A stretch of DNA of 64,000 nt from Endotrypanum monterogeii (lineage: Eukaryota > Euglenozoa > Kinetoplastea > Trypanosomatida > Trypanosomatidae), in contig CM007316.1 in assembly GCA_000333855.2 (NCBI GenBank), forward strand, positions 902,794 to 966,793, written 5' to 3'. Below the pieces are notes generated by a model that searched no databases, was not told where the DNA came from, and saw only the letters and a program-made list of their open reading frames with translations. The position numbers and the translations under genes were made by a program. This document shows, piece after piece, positions 28,210 to 37,894 of this stretch. The stretch's first letter is position 1. The number at the start of each line of letters is the position of its first letter.

Positions 28210-30963
28210 TCACGAGCGCACTCCTCTGCGTAGCAAAAAGTGGAAAAGCCTCTGCGCCTGATCGGGCACCCCACCAGCAAAACACCGCTTCACAACGGAC
28301 TGAAAAGACACTTCAGAACTCGGAACATGGCGCTCCATCATATCCGTGAAAAGTTGCAAAGACGTTTCCCAGGAAGGTCCAGGCGACGGGGCATTCTCCA
28401 AGGCGTACTGCACCGCGTCGTGTAGGCGAGCTGTTGGGAAGAACGTGGCGCGGTAGCGCGGCTCATGGAGGAGCGTGTTCGCATGGCGCAGCGCACGGCA
28501 CCAATCACCCGCAACGGCTGCTAGGTAGGAAAGGTGAGCCACAGATTCGGTTTCCAGCTCAGCAAGTTCGGTGTCCGCGTCACGAAGCCGCCCATAGACC
28601 TCGCTGCTTGTGCATCCGCTTGCACCCTTGGCGACTGCATTGCTTTTCTGCAGCGGCACCGATGAATAGCGTCGAAGGTGCGCAAGGACTTCCTCCGCTG
28701 AGCGAAGGGTATCCGCACTCTGCAGAAGAAAGTTATAGGCGCGCGAGACAGGATCTGTGCTATAGTGTTTCGATAGTTTCAGGTCTCCCATGATACCGGG
28801 GCACCCGTTCACGTTGGCAGCGACGGATGAAAAAATCGAAGTGGGCGCTGCATACCGACGAATCAGGTCATACGCCGCGTACCGCGATGCCGGCACAGAG
28901 CCAAACAAGCGCACGAGCTGCAGAAAGATGTCTGAGCTATAGTGGTGACGTTGATGAGGTAGTGTAACCCTTTTCGAGGATACAGCTGCAGGAGCCGCGG
29001 ACGCCTTCGCCGCTGCAGAAATGAGGCCTCTGCGATCGAACACAGAGGACAGGTGGCGCTTTTCATTGTCATCTGTCATCGACATTTGATGGTCTTTCAC
29101 TATACGCAGCGCAGCCTCCCACTGCTCCCCCGCAATGCACAATCGAAGCACATCTTCTGTCGCGGTGGTGTCTGATGCAAGGTTGATGGTGTCTGCAAAG
29201 GCACCTTGCAGAAGCTGAACATAACGCAGCCCTTCATCCCAGCGAGAGCGGAAGGCGCGACATGTCTGGTGGACAGTTACCACATTCGCTTTTGCTTGAC
29301 AATACAGCATCTCAGGGGACGATGCGCGCTTGTGCAAGCCGCTGCGCGCCAATGCACCATCACTTTGCGATGCAATATCGCGTTCATAAAAAGTCGATAG
29401 CAAAAACATATCGGCCTCCAGAGCCTCCTCGCCGCTTGTTATGCGCTGCACACTGCGAACCACCTTTTCGCTTGGGACTGCGTCGGAAGCTCCTCGTGTA
29501 GCCGCCCGGCCCACTTCCTCATCTAAGGGGCATGCGTCGGCAGCCGCACCGGCCAGCAACTTGTCCAACAACGTGCATGCATCACGCCACCCTGCTCTAC
29601 TGAACGCGAGAAGACCCAGCGTGTCGTTCAAAGCTGATAGTGTGCTCCATCGCAGCAGCCCTGCCGCCTCGACGGCGTGATGAATACACAGCGCATCCGC
29701 TATAAGTCGTGTATGGAAAAGGACGCTGGTGGAGTTCGAGCAGATGTCGTCTTTCTCTGGTGCAGCGCCGGCGACTTCGCCAGAGCTTGGAGAGGTGCCT
29801 TTTCTCTGGTTGCGGTGGTGGTGACGGCGACTCGCGAAGTACAGACACCGAATAGCAGCCGCTACATCCATCTCTGTCCAGTGAGTGGGATCGATGCGCC
29901 AGAGACACTTCAGTGCTTCGGCCCAGTGGTAACCATCGGTGCGGCGGTATAGCTCCAGTTCCACTGCCGAAGTGAGTGACGTGGGGTCCACCTGACGCAG
30001 AAGCGCGAGGGCGCGTTTCCATCCACAGTTGCTGCCGTCGCATTGATTCGCCTTCAGCTCCTCCTTTGCGAGCTCCACGACGCGTACATCACTCAACACC
30101 CAGCGCACCTCCCCGCTCTGCAGAGTGGACATGACTGGTGGAATACCCAAGGTAGCGGCCAAGCGCGGCTTCCGGTGGGTGTTGTTGTGACTCTCACTAG
30201 GATAGTAGTAGTTGTAGAGAAGAGAGCGTGTCACGGGGCAACAGTGAAGCGATGTCGCCTCTTCCGCAACCCAAGGGGCCTCAACAGCGAAAAGCATAGC
30301 GGCCTTGGTCGCCAACCAGTATTGTCTGCGATCCGCAGCCTTTAGTCTTTCAAAAGGAATGGGCGTTGGAGTGGTAGGAGCGGATACTATCAGGTCCGCC
30401 CCTGACCCCTCAGCTCCGGGCGCCAACCCTCTACTTTGAGTGCTGGTACCTTCATATTGTGACCCCATCAACGAGGCTTCATCTCTGCATGAGGAGAGCT
30501 CGTCGGGTTCAAGCACATTTGACCTCACGTTAACAGCAGCCTGTCTGGCCGACAATGACCCTGCTAGCATCTGCGCACGTGCGGGGGGTCCTAGACACTC
30601 TTGGTAGCACCCCCACATCGAAGAGCGCAGACCACGAATCAGCTCACTCATCTCATCCCCCGCGGCTATCCCGTGAAAGTAGTTGGCAAGTCCTTGTGAC
30701 GAGGAGATGGTCAATGCACCATGGGCAATAGCGGCAGTGGGAGTGCCAGCCGCTCTAGAGGTCCCCGATGGTATTGATGCAGGTGACTGTGTCTTCTTTT
30801 GCGGCATACCCATTGTGTGTGCAGCATCGGACTTGTCGTCCCAAAAGTTGAGCACGTTTTTTCCACAATCTTTTTCACAGTGAGAAGGGGCGTTAACGTG
30901 GGTTTTGTTGATCGAGTAGGCAGCAGAAGACTCACGGTTTTGTGTCCTCCTTGGAGAGCGCAT
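28210..30963 (-). CDS. PPR-like helical-repeat protein, probably mitochondrial RNA-binding
   Basis: A 917-residue protein from the ATG at 30963. Helix-turn-helix repeats with PPR spacing are visible in the middle (WKRALALLRQVDPTSLTSAVELELYRR with WAEALKCLWRIDPTHWTEMD, about 310-360), near 760-790 (AYNFLLQSADTLRSAEEVLAHL) and most clearly at the end (WETSLQLFTDMMERHVPSSE, then FQSVVKRCFAGGVPDQAQRLFHFLLRRG). PPR proteins in trypanosomatids act almost wholly in mitochondrial RNA processing, stability or ribosomes. The N-terminal about 100 residues are basic/Ser-rich. An internal ATG (MGMPQKKTQS, residue 51) is an alternative start. Which RNA or complex it serves is not visible. Confidence 0.8.
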   Translation of the reverse strand: MRSPRRTQNRESSAAYSINKTHVNAPSHCEKDCGKNVLNFWDDKSDAAHTMGMPQKKTQSPASIPSGTSRAAGTPTAAIAHGALTISSSQGLANYFHGIAAGDEMSELIRGLRSSMWGCYQECLGPPARAQMLAGSLSARQAAVNVRSNVLEPDELSSCRDEASLMGSQYEGTSTQSRGLAPGAEGSGADLIVSAPTTPTPIPFERLKAADRRQYWLATKAAMLFAVEAPWVAEEATSLHCCPVTRSLLYNYYYPSESHNNTHRKPRLAATLGIPPVMSTLQSGEVRWVLSDVRVVELAKEELKANQCDGSNCGWKRALALLRQVDPTSLTSAVELELYRRTDGYHWAEALKCLWRIDPTHWTEMDVAAAIRCLYFASRRHHHRNQRKGTSPSSGEVAGAAPEKDDICSNSTSVLFHTRLIADALCIHHAVEAAGLLRWSTLSALNDTLGLLAFSRAGWRDACTLLDKLLAGAAADACPLDEEVGRAATRGASDAVPSEKVVRSVQRITSGEEALEADMFLLSTFYERDIASQSDGALARSGLHKRASSPEMLYCQAKANVVTVHQTCRAFRSRWDEGLRYVQLLQGAFADTINLASDTTATEDVLRLCIAGEQWEAALRIVKDHQMSMTDDNEKRHLSSVFDRRGLISAAAKASAAPAAVSSKRVTLPHQRHHYSSDIFLQLVRLFGSVPASRYAAYDLIRRYAAPTSIFSSVAANVNGCPGIMGDLKLSKHYSTDPVSRAYNFLLQSADTLRSAEEVLAHLRRYSSVPLQKSNAVAKGASGCTSSEVYGRLRDADTELAELETESVAHLSYLAAVAGDWCRALRHANTLLHEPRYRATFFPTARLHDAVQYALENAPSPGPSWETSLQLFTDMMERHVPSSEVSFQSVVKRCFAGGVPDQAQRLFHFLLRRGVRS

Positions 30964-32138
30964 ATTATATGTACAAAAAGCAGAGTGAATTTAATATAGG
31001 AATATGTTATATATATATATATATATATATGAGACGGAAAAAAGAACGAAAGGAAATGCAGTAATGATCAACTCTCCCTGTGCTTTCCTCGTCAACTGGA
31101 TCTCAGCTTGGGTGCGTCTGAACGAATCTGCTTGAAATGTTGGTGTCATGTGCGTAAATGAAAAAAAAAAGACATGCGTGTGCTCGAAGATGCGGTGTTG
31201 TGCCTGAATATGTAAGGGTGAAGATATTCGCTAAAAAGGAAAAAGGGTGTTGGGATATATGTGTATATAAACGAAAGGTGAGGGCACTCGGCTTGGCTCA
31301 GCAGTTCGGACTTGAAAAGAACAAGAAACAATTAAGTGAAAAAAAAAGAGAATCATATGTTCGATACTGTTGCCTTTGCTATTATGTCTCCCTCCCCTCT
31401 TCTGAGTTGAGTCGGCTTGGATAAGTGTTAGTGCATCAGCAGCGGGGGAGAGGTGCTGCGAGAGAGAGGCACTGTAGCATCAGGAGAAAAAAAAACGTGG
31501 GAGAGAGATGTAGGTTGGTAGGAGAAGTGGAAGCATCTCCGTGATACAAACGAAGAGACATTTTTCACGCCTGCTTTCTTTAGGAAGTTGCACATGCTGA
31601 CAAAAACGCATAAATACACGCCTTCCCTCCACACACACACACATACCGCTTGCAGGAACAGTCTGGGAGTGGGGAGTTTGTGTGTGATTCTATATGTCTG
31701 CAGGGAAGACCACTAATGTGCACGACTGGAAGAGTGCGACAGCGTCAGGTCTCAGTTGATGAGAAGACAATAAAAAATAAGAGTCTCACCAAAACAGAGT
31801 ACACACATAAGCGTCAACTGCAAACTGAGAGTGGAATGAGACAACTGCTAGCACACAAACACACCGAGGCGATAAAAAAAAAAAAGAGGGCGGCGCTACG
31901 ACCACTACTCAGGCAATCAGGTGGAGAAGAAAAGAGGGAGACGCATCAGTGAAAAAAAAAAAAAACGGGAGCCACACATATAAGAAGGGAAGCTATACAC
32001 AGCTTTTCCCCTTCTCCCAGCCGATAAGGCGGGGGGGGGGGGTCAAAAGCATGCGCCTGTACGCAGCAGCAGAAACAAGAGGACGTGATTAATCTCTCAG
32101 TGGAAAAAAAAATAAAGAAAAACCACAGGAATCCCACC
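30964..32138. other. Intergenic spacer
   Basis: TA repeat at about 31009-31030, A runs near 31159, 31487, 31951 and 32104, and a G run at 32031-32042. No gene recognised. Confidence 0.7.
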
Positions 32139-32966
32139 TCAGAAATCGCTGTATAGATTTCGAGCTACCCGCTGCTGCTGCGCCTCGTCATCCTTTGGTG
32201 CCGGGTGGGTCATCTTGAACAGCAGCGCTGCTGCAACCGCACCACAAGCCGGTGCTGCCCAGTATAACCACAAATACATGAGCTGCGTGACGTACCCAGC
32301 CGCAATGAACCTGGTCACTTGAAGACCTGTCGCAACGGCTGGATTAAAGGCCCCACCCGACACACCGCCGACGGCGTACTGAGAGGCCAGAAGACACATG
32401 CCGATTGCCAAACCGCAAAAGTCGTTGTTGCCCTGTTGTGAGTAAGCGGAATGCAGCACCACGGTCACAAGAAACATTGTGAACATGGATTCTCCGATGA
32501 AGGCACTGAAAATATATTCGGCTGTATTCTGCATGACCTGTGGGGCAGGTAGGTGCTGCGTTTTGCCGTTCACCAATATGCCAAACCCAGCACCCAGTAG
32601 AGCGCCAATCACCTGTGCAACCCAGTACGATATTGCCTCCTCTACCCGCATGCCACGTATCATGAGAACGGCAAAGGTAACAGCAGGATTGAAGTGCCCA
32701 CCCGATATGTAGCCAAACATAAAGACAAGAACACTAAGCATAAAGCCCTCGGCTATCGGAGCGAGATTGCGCGTGTGAGTCTTGCCATTCACCGCAAGCT
32801 TCCCACAGTTCATCTCCGCGAGAGAGATGGTCACCAAAAAAATAAATGTGCCAACACCCTCACACAGAAAATTCGCCTGGTAGCGGCTCAAGTGGATCAG
32901 TGGGATCCTGCGGGCGAGAAATGGCCTTTCATCGACATTCAAATTGTTATCCTCTAGAGCATTCAT
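32139..32966 (-). CDS. Aquaporin family channel (MIP)
   Basis: A 275-residue six-helix major intrinsic protein expected to pass water and perhaps small neutral solutes. Both pore motifs are intact: HFNPAVTF (NPA 93-95) and AFNPAVAT (NPA 208-210), each after a Gly-rich turn. The residue after the second NPA, usually the selectivity-filter Arg, is Val211 here. Six hydrophobic helices fit residues about 32-255, with short cytosolic ends and a charged C-terminus. It is not the aquaglyceroporin type, which carries extra residues and NPARD. Trypanosomatids have several such aquaporins besides AQP1. The next gene upstream encodes a second, longer aquaporin with a near-identical second pore motif, so the two probably arose by tandem duplication. 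Confidence 0.93.
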   Translation of the reverse strand: MNALEDNNLNVDERPFLARRIPLIHLSRYQANFLCEGVGTFIFLVTISLAEMNCGKLAVNGKTHTRNLAPIAEGFMLSVLVFMFGYISGGHFNPAVTFAVLMIRGMRVEEAISYWVAQVIGALLGAGFGILVNGKTQHLPAPQVMQNTAEYIFSAFIGESMFTMFLVTVVLHSAYSQQGNNDFCGLAIGMCLLASQYAVGGVSGGAFNPAVATGLQVTRFIAAGYVTQLMYLWLYWAAPACGAVAAALLFKMTHPAPKDDEAQQQRVARNLYSDF

Positions 32967-33002
32967 CCTCAGGCAGATGCCCTTACGGGAAGTGAATGCA
33001 GG

Positions 33003-33044
<42 letters not shown>

Positions 33045-33314
33045 TACGTCCTACGACTAGAAACTAAAACAGAGTACGTACGTACGGTACCGGACCGAAG
33101 GGCGGTAGTACGGTACGGTACAGCAGTAATTAATTAATTAGTTAGGGTNNNNNNNNNNNNNNNNNNNNNNNNNNNNNNNNNNNNNNNNNNNNNNNNNNNN
33201 NNNNNNNNNNNNNNNNNNNNNNNNNNCTAACTAGTTTATTACTTCCTTACGTAGACGATACTACTACTCCTACGGCGAGAGTGTCCGTACCGGTAACGGT
33301 AGAGTAGCGACGCG

Positions 33315-33355
<41 letters not shown>

Positions 33356-34806
33356 GGTCCTCGAACCTGACTAAAAACAGAGTACAATTTTTTTTTATTG
33401 ATCAGAAACTATAAATCGTGGAAGGATAGCAAAATTATGGAGCCTCACTTCTCGCGCATTCAATGGTGAGACACAAAGGAGTGGCGCAGCGGCTGTCGGA
33501 CGCACAAAGCCCAATCACAGAAGCGAGATCATACAGCCAACCACCACCACCACAACAGGACATCGCAAAGGCCACAGAAAGGGGAAAAAGAAAATCATCG
33601 TGTGATAACCTGTCGATAGGAGCGCTGTAGAAATATATGGCTGCGTCATGAAAAGGGGGATTTGGTGCTCCTGTCTCATCCCACAAAGGGACACCGTGAA
33701 TGGCAGGTTGAAGAGCGGAGGCGAGGTACCCGTGCGCACACCCGTAAAGGCCACAAAACGATATGAAAAGGCGAAAAATAAAGATGCCGTTGTGACTTCG
33801 CCCCACTTGATGCTGGAAACAAGTCCATACTAGGCGCGCGCGTGTGTGTGTGTGTGTGTGTGTGTGCGTTGGTGTGTTCGTGCCCACAGACAAAAAAAGA
33901 AGAATTCACGAGCTCATAGACCACTTACAGTCCCCCCCAAAAAAAAGAAAAAGAAGCGATAGATCATTCCCCTCTCCACCCCCCCACACACACACACTGA
34001 CAACCCCTCCTTAGCATCTTTTCAGCTGACAAAATCCTCAAAGCACGGGCAGGTGGGATGATATAGGAGTTTGGGGGCGAGGGAGAGGACGACAGCTACT
34101 GGCACATACCACGTGTCATTGACTGGCGCTTGCCGTCTCGCTCGTTTTTTTTTTTCCCGACCCCCTCCCGTCCCTTTACACCCACACAAATTTCTTTAAG
34201 CAAATACAAACAAGCGCGTCGGTAAGCGCGGCATGGACATGTAAAATTGTGTGCAGACATTGTGATACTGCTGAGCCGTTGTACACAAGAGCACACGGTA
34301 GAGAGGAATATGTCTCAGGCGCTTCTCCTTGCTCTTGGAGACTGCGTCTTCCTTGAAATACGCTAGATTTGAGTGCGCGTAAGTCGGCCGATCAACTTTC
34401 TTTTATGCTGTGACGTTCGTACTCGGAGAATAATGCCGCCTTGCTCACCATCGACATCGCAACACCACGCGCCAGAGTGAAGTACCCTCGCGTATCACGC
34501 ATCGTGAGCGCCTACCAGCCTGCAATAGCAACACTAGTAAAATCCAATGCGCGAGGACCGAAAAACAAACAACAACAAAAAAAAAAAGATGCTTATCGTC
34601 TGAGATAGCGAAAAAGTCAATAAAAAGTGGAGTGTCTACAGCCGCATCACTAGATCAGAAGCGCCATCAGCCGTATGTAGGTGATGTGGAGGGGGGGGGT
34701 GGAAGCGGGGGGGGGGGGACCTATACCGAACTGGAGAAGAGCACTCCAACGCACACACGAACACACAGAATAACACAATAAGTGTCTCAGAGGAGGTGCA
34801 TAGTGG

Positions 34807-34845
<39 letters not shown>

Positions 34846-35077
34846 ATACAAGCGAGTGAGGAACGGTTTGCTGAAAAGAGGAAGGGCGGAGCTGTGGGTT
34901 TTTCTTCCCTCATTGAGCGTATCCCTATATGTACCATTAGCTCAGGAAAACGCCCAACGTGGGCGGCGGAGGCGCATGCGTCCACCATTGTGCAACTAAT
35001 GCCCTATTGACGTTTTGGTCGACACTACACAGCGGGGCGCCGTGATCGTGTCAGCTTGCAAGTCAATGAAGTGTTAG
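32967..35077. other. Intergenic spacer between the aquaporin genes, with assembly gap
   Basis: Contains the second N gap with artefact flanks (separate entry), a GT repeat at about 33841-33867, and a TA repeat at about 34808-34842. Sequence of mixed composition without frames lies at 34260-34560, and C and G runs occur near 33930 and 34690-34720. No gene recognised. Confidence 0.7.
33005..33352. other. Pseudo-gap at a GT microsatellite, flow-order artefact flanks
   Basis: GT repeat (about 33005-33042), TACG-ordered sequence to 33148, 78 N (33149-33226), TACG-ordered sequence on the other strand to about 33316, then GT repeat again to 33352. The left artefact contains ACTAAAACAGAGTAC, matching ACTAAAAACAGAGTAC just right of the second GT repeat. 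That shows it is a degraded read of the real right flank. Confidence 0.85.
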
Positions 35078-36808
35078 TCATTTTTCTGCAGGCGCGATGA
35101 CTCGCACTGCACGGTGCGGCTCCGAAGGTTTCCTGCGCTGCCAGCTATCGAACTCTCTGCTCTCGTCTTCGGTAGGCACCACCACATCCAGAGTGTCACG
35201 TTCCTCGCGCGTACTTCGCAGCTCCCTCATCTGGCTTGCGCGCCTTGGATCAGAGAAGCTTGACGAAGGTGAGCGTGTCTCCCTCGAAGAAGACGCTGAG
35301 GGCTCGGATGACATAGCGTCACTGTTGTCAGCCGCATTATTGCTTGCTACGTTAGTCGAGGTCGCGGCACTGTTGGCCTTCACCTGCGCCCCCATGCGCT
35401 GCCGGTGCAGCAGGCTTATATCCTGAAATACTTTCTTGTCCTCTAGCACCTGCGTGTCTGTTGGCTGCGTCATCTGAGAGAAGAGCACCGCTGCCAGGAC
35501 GGCACCAGCGACAGGGGCCAGCCAGTAGATCCAAACGGTCTTGAGATCCTCGCAGTTGCCGGCAAGACACACAGACACTTGCAGACCCGTTGCGGCAGCA
35601 GGGTTGAAGGCGCCACCAGAGATATGGCCCACACTTGCTGAGCCAGCGGCCATCGTCATGCCTGCGGCAAATCCGTAAAAGAAACTGCCAGATTGGCGGG
35701 AGTAGGTAACGTTGAGAACGACCACGCAGATAGCAAAGGTGAAGATGAGCTCTGAGAAAATACCCGAGGAGACATAACTGGTCGACACCGACGGCACATA
35801 TACGCTTGCGCTGCCCTGTATGACCATTGCCACGATACCTGCAGCAAGACTGGCGGCGAGCTGGCAAAGAATGTAGGCACAGCATTGGGCCAGGCTCATC
35901 TGGCGTACGAGAAAAACGGCAATGGACACAGCAGGGTTCAGGTGAGCGTTTGATATGTAGCCAAAGGTGAAAATCATGCTCGTCAGCATGAAACCAATTC
36001 CAAGCGGTGTCATGTTGGTGTCGTTGGAGACACTGAAGATGCTGCCGTTACGCACACTCACCAGCGCCATCGTGAGCACCCACGCGAAGGTTCCTAAAAT
36101 CTCAGAGAGGTAAGCGCCAAGCTCTGGGTGCAGCCGGACCCAGGGCGGCACAGCGAGGAAGTCATAGCGGCTCTGCAGCTTCCTGAGGGCGGCCATTTTC
36201 TGGCCGTAGAGACGACCGAGTTCAAAGGGATCCAACCGCTCCTCCACCACTTTTCCGCTCCGAGTCACGAGGATAGGAATGGTGTACTTGAGAACGGGCA
36301 CTGCGGTTGGATCGATGTCAAGAGAACTGTGGTGTGGGTGATCGCGGGTGTTCGTGGTGGGTGTCGCTGCAGCACGCGAGAGCGGCGTCTTCACCTCATC
36401 CGTGGTATCACCCGTGCCACCACCGCGCCACTCTGCCATCGACAGTGATGGTGTCAGAGCAGAACTACCTCCCACAGGGATCCTCGATGCTGCCCAGCGC
36501 GCCGCAGAGGCTGATGCAGACGTGGATGGAATGAGGGGAGATCGGTAGCTCCCATTCACATCCCGGGTGTCGACCTGAGCCACATGCATCACGCCCGACC
36601 TACCTCCTGCTTCGGTCCCAAACGTATTGGCCGTGGATGCTGAGGCCTCTGCCAGTGCTGGAGGTGACGGGTACCTGGTCGACTCCACTGGAAGAGGAGG
36701 ACTCACTGCAGTCGAGACGCCAGAAGGCCACCCACTGGTGCCGTCAAGTACAGTAGTCACGCCGTTGCCATTCAACATAGTATTGCTCATCATCTCTTGT
36801 GTATGCAT
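35078..36808 (-). CDS. Aquaporin with long N- and C-terminal extensions
   Basis: A 576-residue member of the major intrinsic protein family. The channel core spans only about residues 228-445, with NPA motifs in HLNPAVSI (291-293) and AFNPAAAT (402-404); the filter position after the second NPA is Ala405 instead of Arg. Before the core lies a Ser/Thr/Pro-rich tail of about 225 residues, including a basic/aromatic patch near the membrane (LQSRYDFLAVPPWVRLHPE). After it comes a Ser-rich charged tail of about 130 residues with many possible phosphorylation sites. The ATG at 36808 is the first in frame; the frame upstream begins only with TTG next to a TA repeat. The core resembles the 275-residue aquaporin downstream. 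The long tails suggest regulation or targeting, which is inference. Confidence 0.92.
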   Translation of the reverse strand: MHTQEMMSNTMLNGNGVTTVLDGTSGWPSGVSTAVSPPLPVESTRYPSPPALAEASASTANTFGTEAGGRSGVMHVAQVDTRDVNGSYRSPLIPSTSASASAARWAASRIPVGGSSALTPSLSMAEWRGGGTGDTTDEVKTPLSRAAATPTTNTRDHPHHSSLDIDPTAVPVLKYTIPILVTRSGKVVEERLDPFELGRLYGQKMAALRKLQSRYDFLAVPPWVRLHPELGAYLSEILGTFAWVLTMALVSVRNGSIFSVSNDTNMTPLGIGFMLTSMIFTFGYISNAHLNPAVSIAVFLVRQMSLAQCCAYILCQLAASLAAGIVAMVIQGSASVYVPSVSTSYVSSGIFSELIFTFAICVVVLNVTYSRQSGSFFYGFAAGMTMAAGSASVGHISGGAFNPAAATGLQVSVCLAGNCEDLKTVWIYWLAPVAGAVLAAVLFSQMTQPTDTQVLEDKKVFQDISLLHRQRMGAQVKANSAATSTNVASNNAADNSDAMSSEPSASSSRETRSPSSSFSDPRRASQMRELRSTREERDTLDVVVPTEDESREFDSWQRRKPSEPHRAVRVIAPAEK

Positions 36809-36828
36809 GCCGTATGCCTTTTGGCGCA

Positions 36829-36863
<35 letters not shown>

Positions 36864-37894
36864 AGGTGTGAGGGTGATGTACCTATTCAACAAGAACCAC
36901 CACACACACACACACACCGCGAAAAAAAAAAATAGGAAATTAATAGTAGAAAAAAGGCGTGCGTGACGGGGTGAATAAGCAGCGCCTACGGGATTGGACG
37001 TGTCTGTTCTCTCCTTGAGAATCTCCACCATAGAGTCTGTTGAGGAAGGGAGGGGGGGGGCAAGAGGTGTTTAGCAGCAAGACAAGGTGCATCACCAGCA
37101 CCCGCTGAACTTACTGATTAACCTACGCGCACAACATGCGCATACACTGACACCAATGCACGTAGGGCAAAGAGCTGGAAGGCGGATAAGAACATCCACC
37201 GTCAGCGAATCAACTGCACCTTGTAGACTAGAATACTCTTTTCTCGTAACACGTCCTTGGATAAGCAGTTGATGTTGGGAAGCACATACGGGTGGCACAC
37301 ACGCGTCAATGCGGTGCTTGTTGGAAAAGCGTTGTGTTTTTCCGTTTCATTCTTTGGAGAATGCAGTGCTTATTGGAGTCTGTTACACAGAGCCCTAACC
37401 CCCCGCCCGCCCTCCTCCCGGACCGCACTGCATCAGTGTTGCCGTGGACAGACACTACGTTTGAAATATATATATTGTTGCACAGATATCTGTTTATTTC
37501 AGCTCGGGGCTACACCAATACTTCACAAGAGAAACGAAAACGGCACAAATGACGAGGGATACACGTGGTGGCGAGCACGAGGGGAGGGAAGAAGAGGAGG
37601 AGGAGGAGGAGGGGGGAGCTAGGAGAAAAAGGGGCACGTCAACGAGCTACTACCACAGGGAGATGATCACGGAGGGGGTGACCGAGAGAGAAAACAACAC
37701 AATGCAAATAAAAAATCAAGAAAAATACGTATTGGATGCATCTGCATTCCCCCACCCCGTTTTTATCTGTTTGTGCGTGCGTGCATGTGTGTGTGTATGG
37801 ACATTTGCATCTTGTATGGGGAAAGGGGAGGGGGGGGCTTCTTTCTTCAGGGGTTTCTCTCTCCCTCGTCCTCCACCTTTCTTTTTTCACTTCT
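36809..37894. other. Intergenic spacer
   Basis: TA/GT compound repeat at about 36830-36862, CA repeat at about 36900-36917, GAG/AGG run at about 37592-37616 and GT-rich 37765-37800. 37080-37330 is mixed sequence without a convincing frame. No gene recognised. Confidence 0.7.

Noticed and set aside
28510..29960. Several 90-120-codon plus-strand frames inside the PPR-like gene
   Set aside because: Shadow frames of a G+C-rich coding sequence with no independent support.
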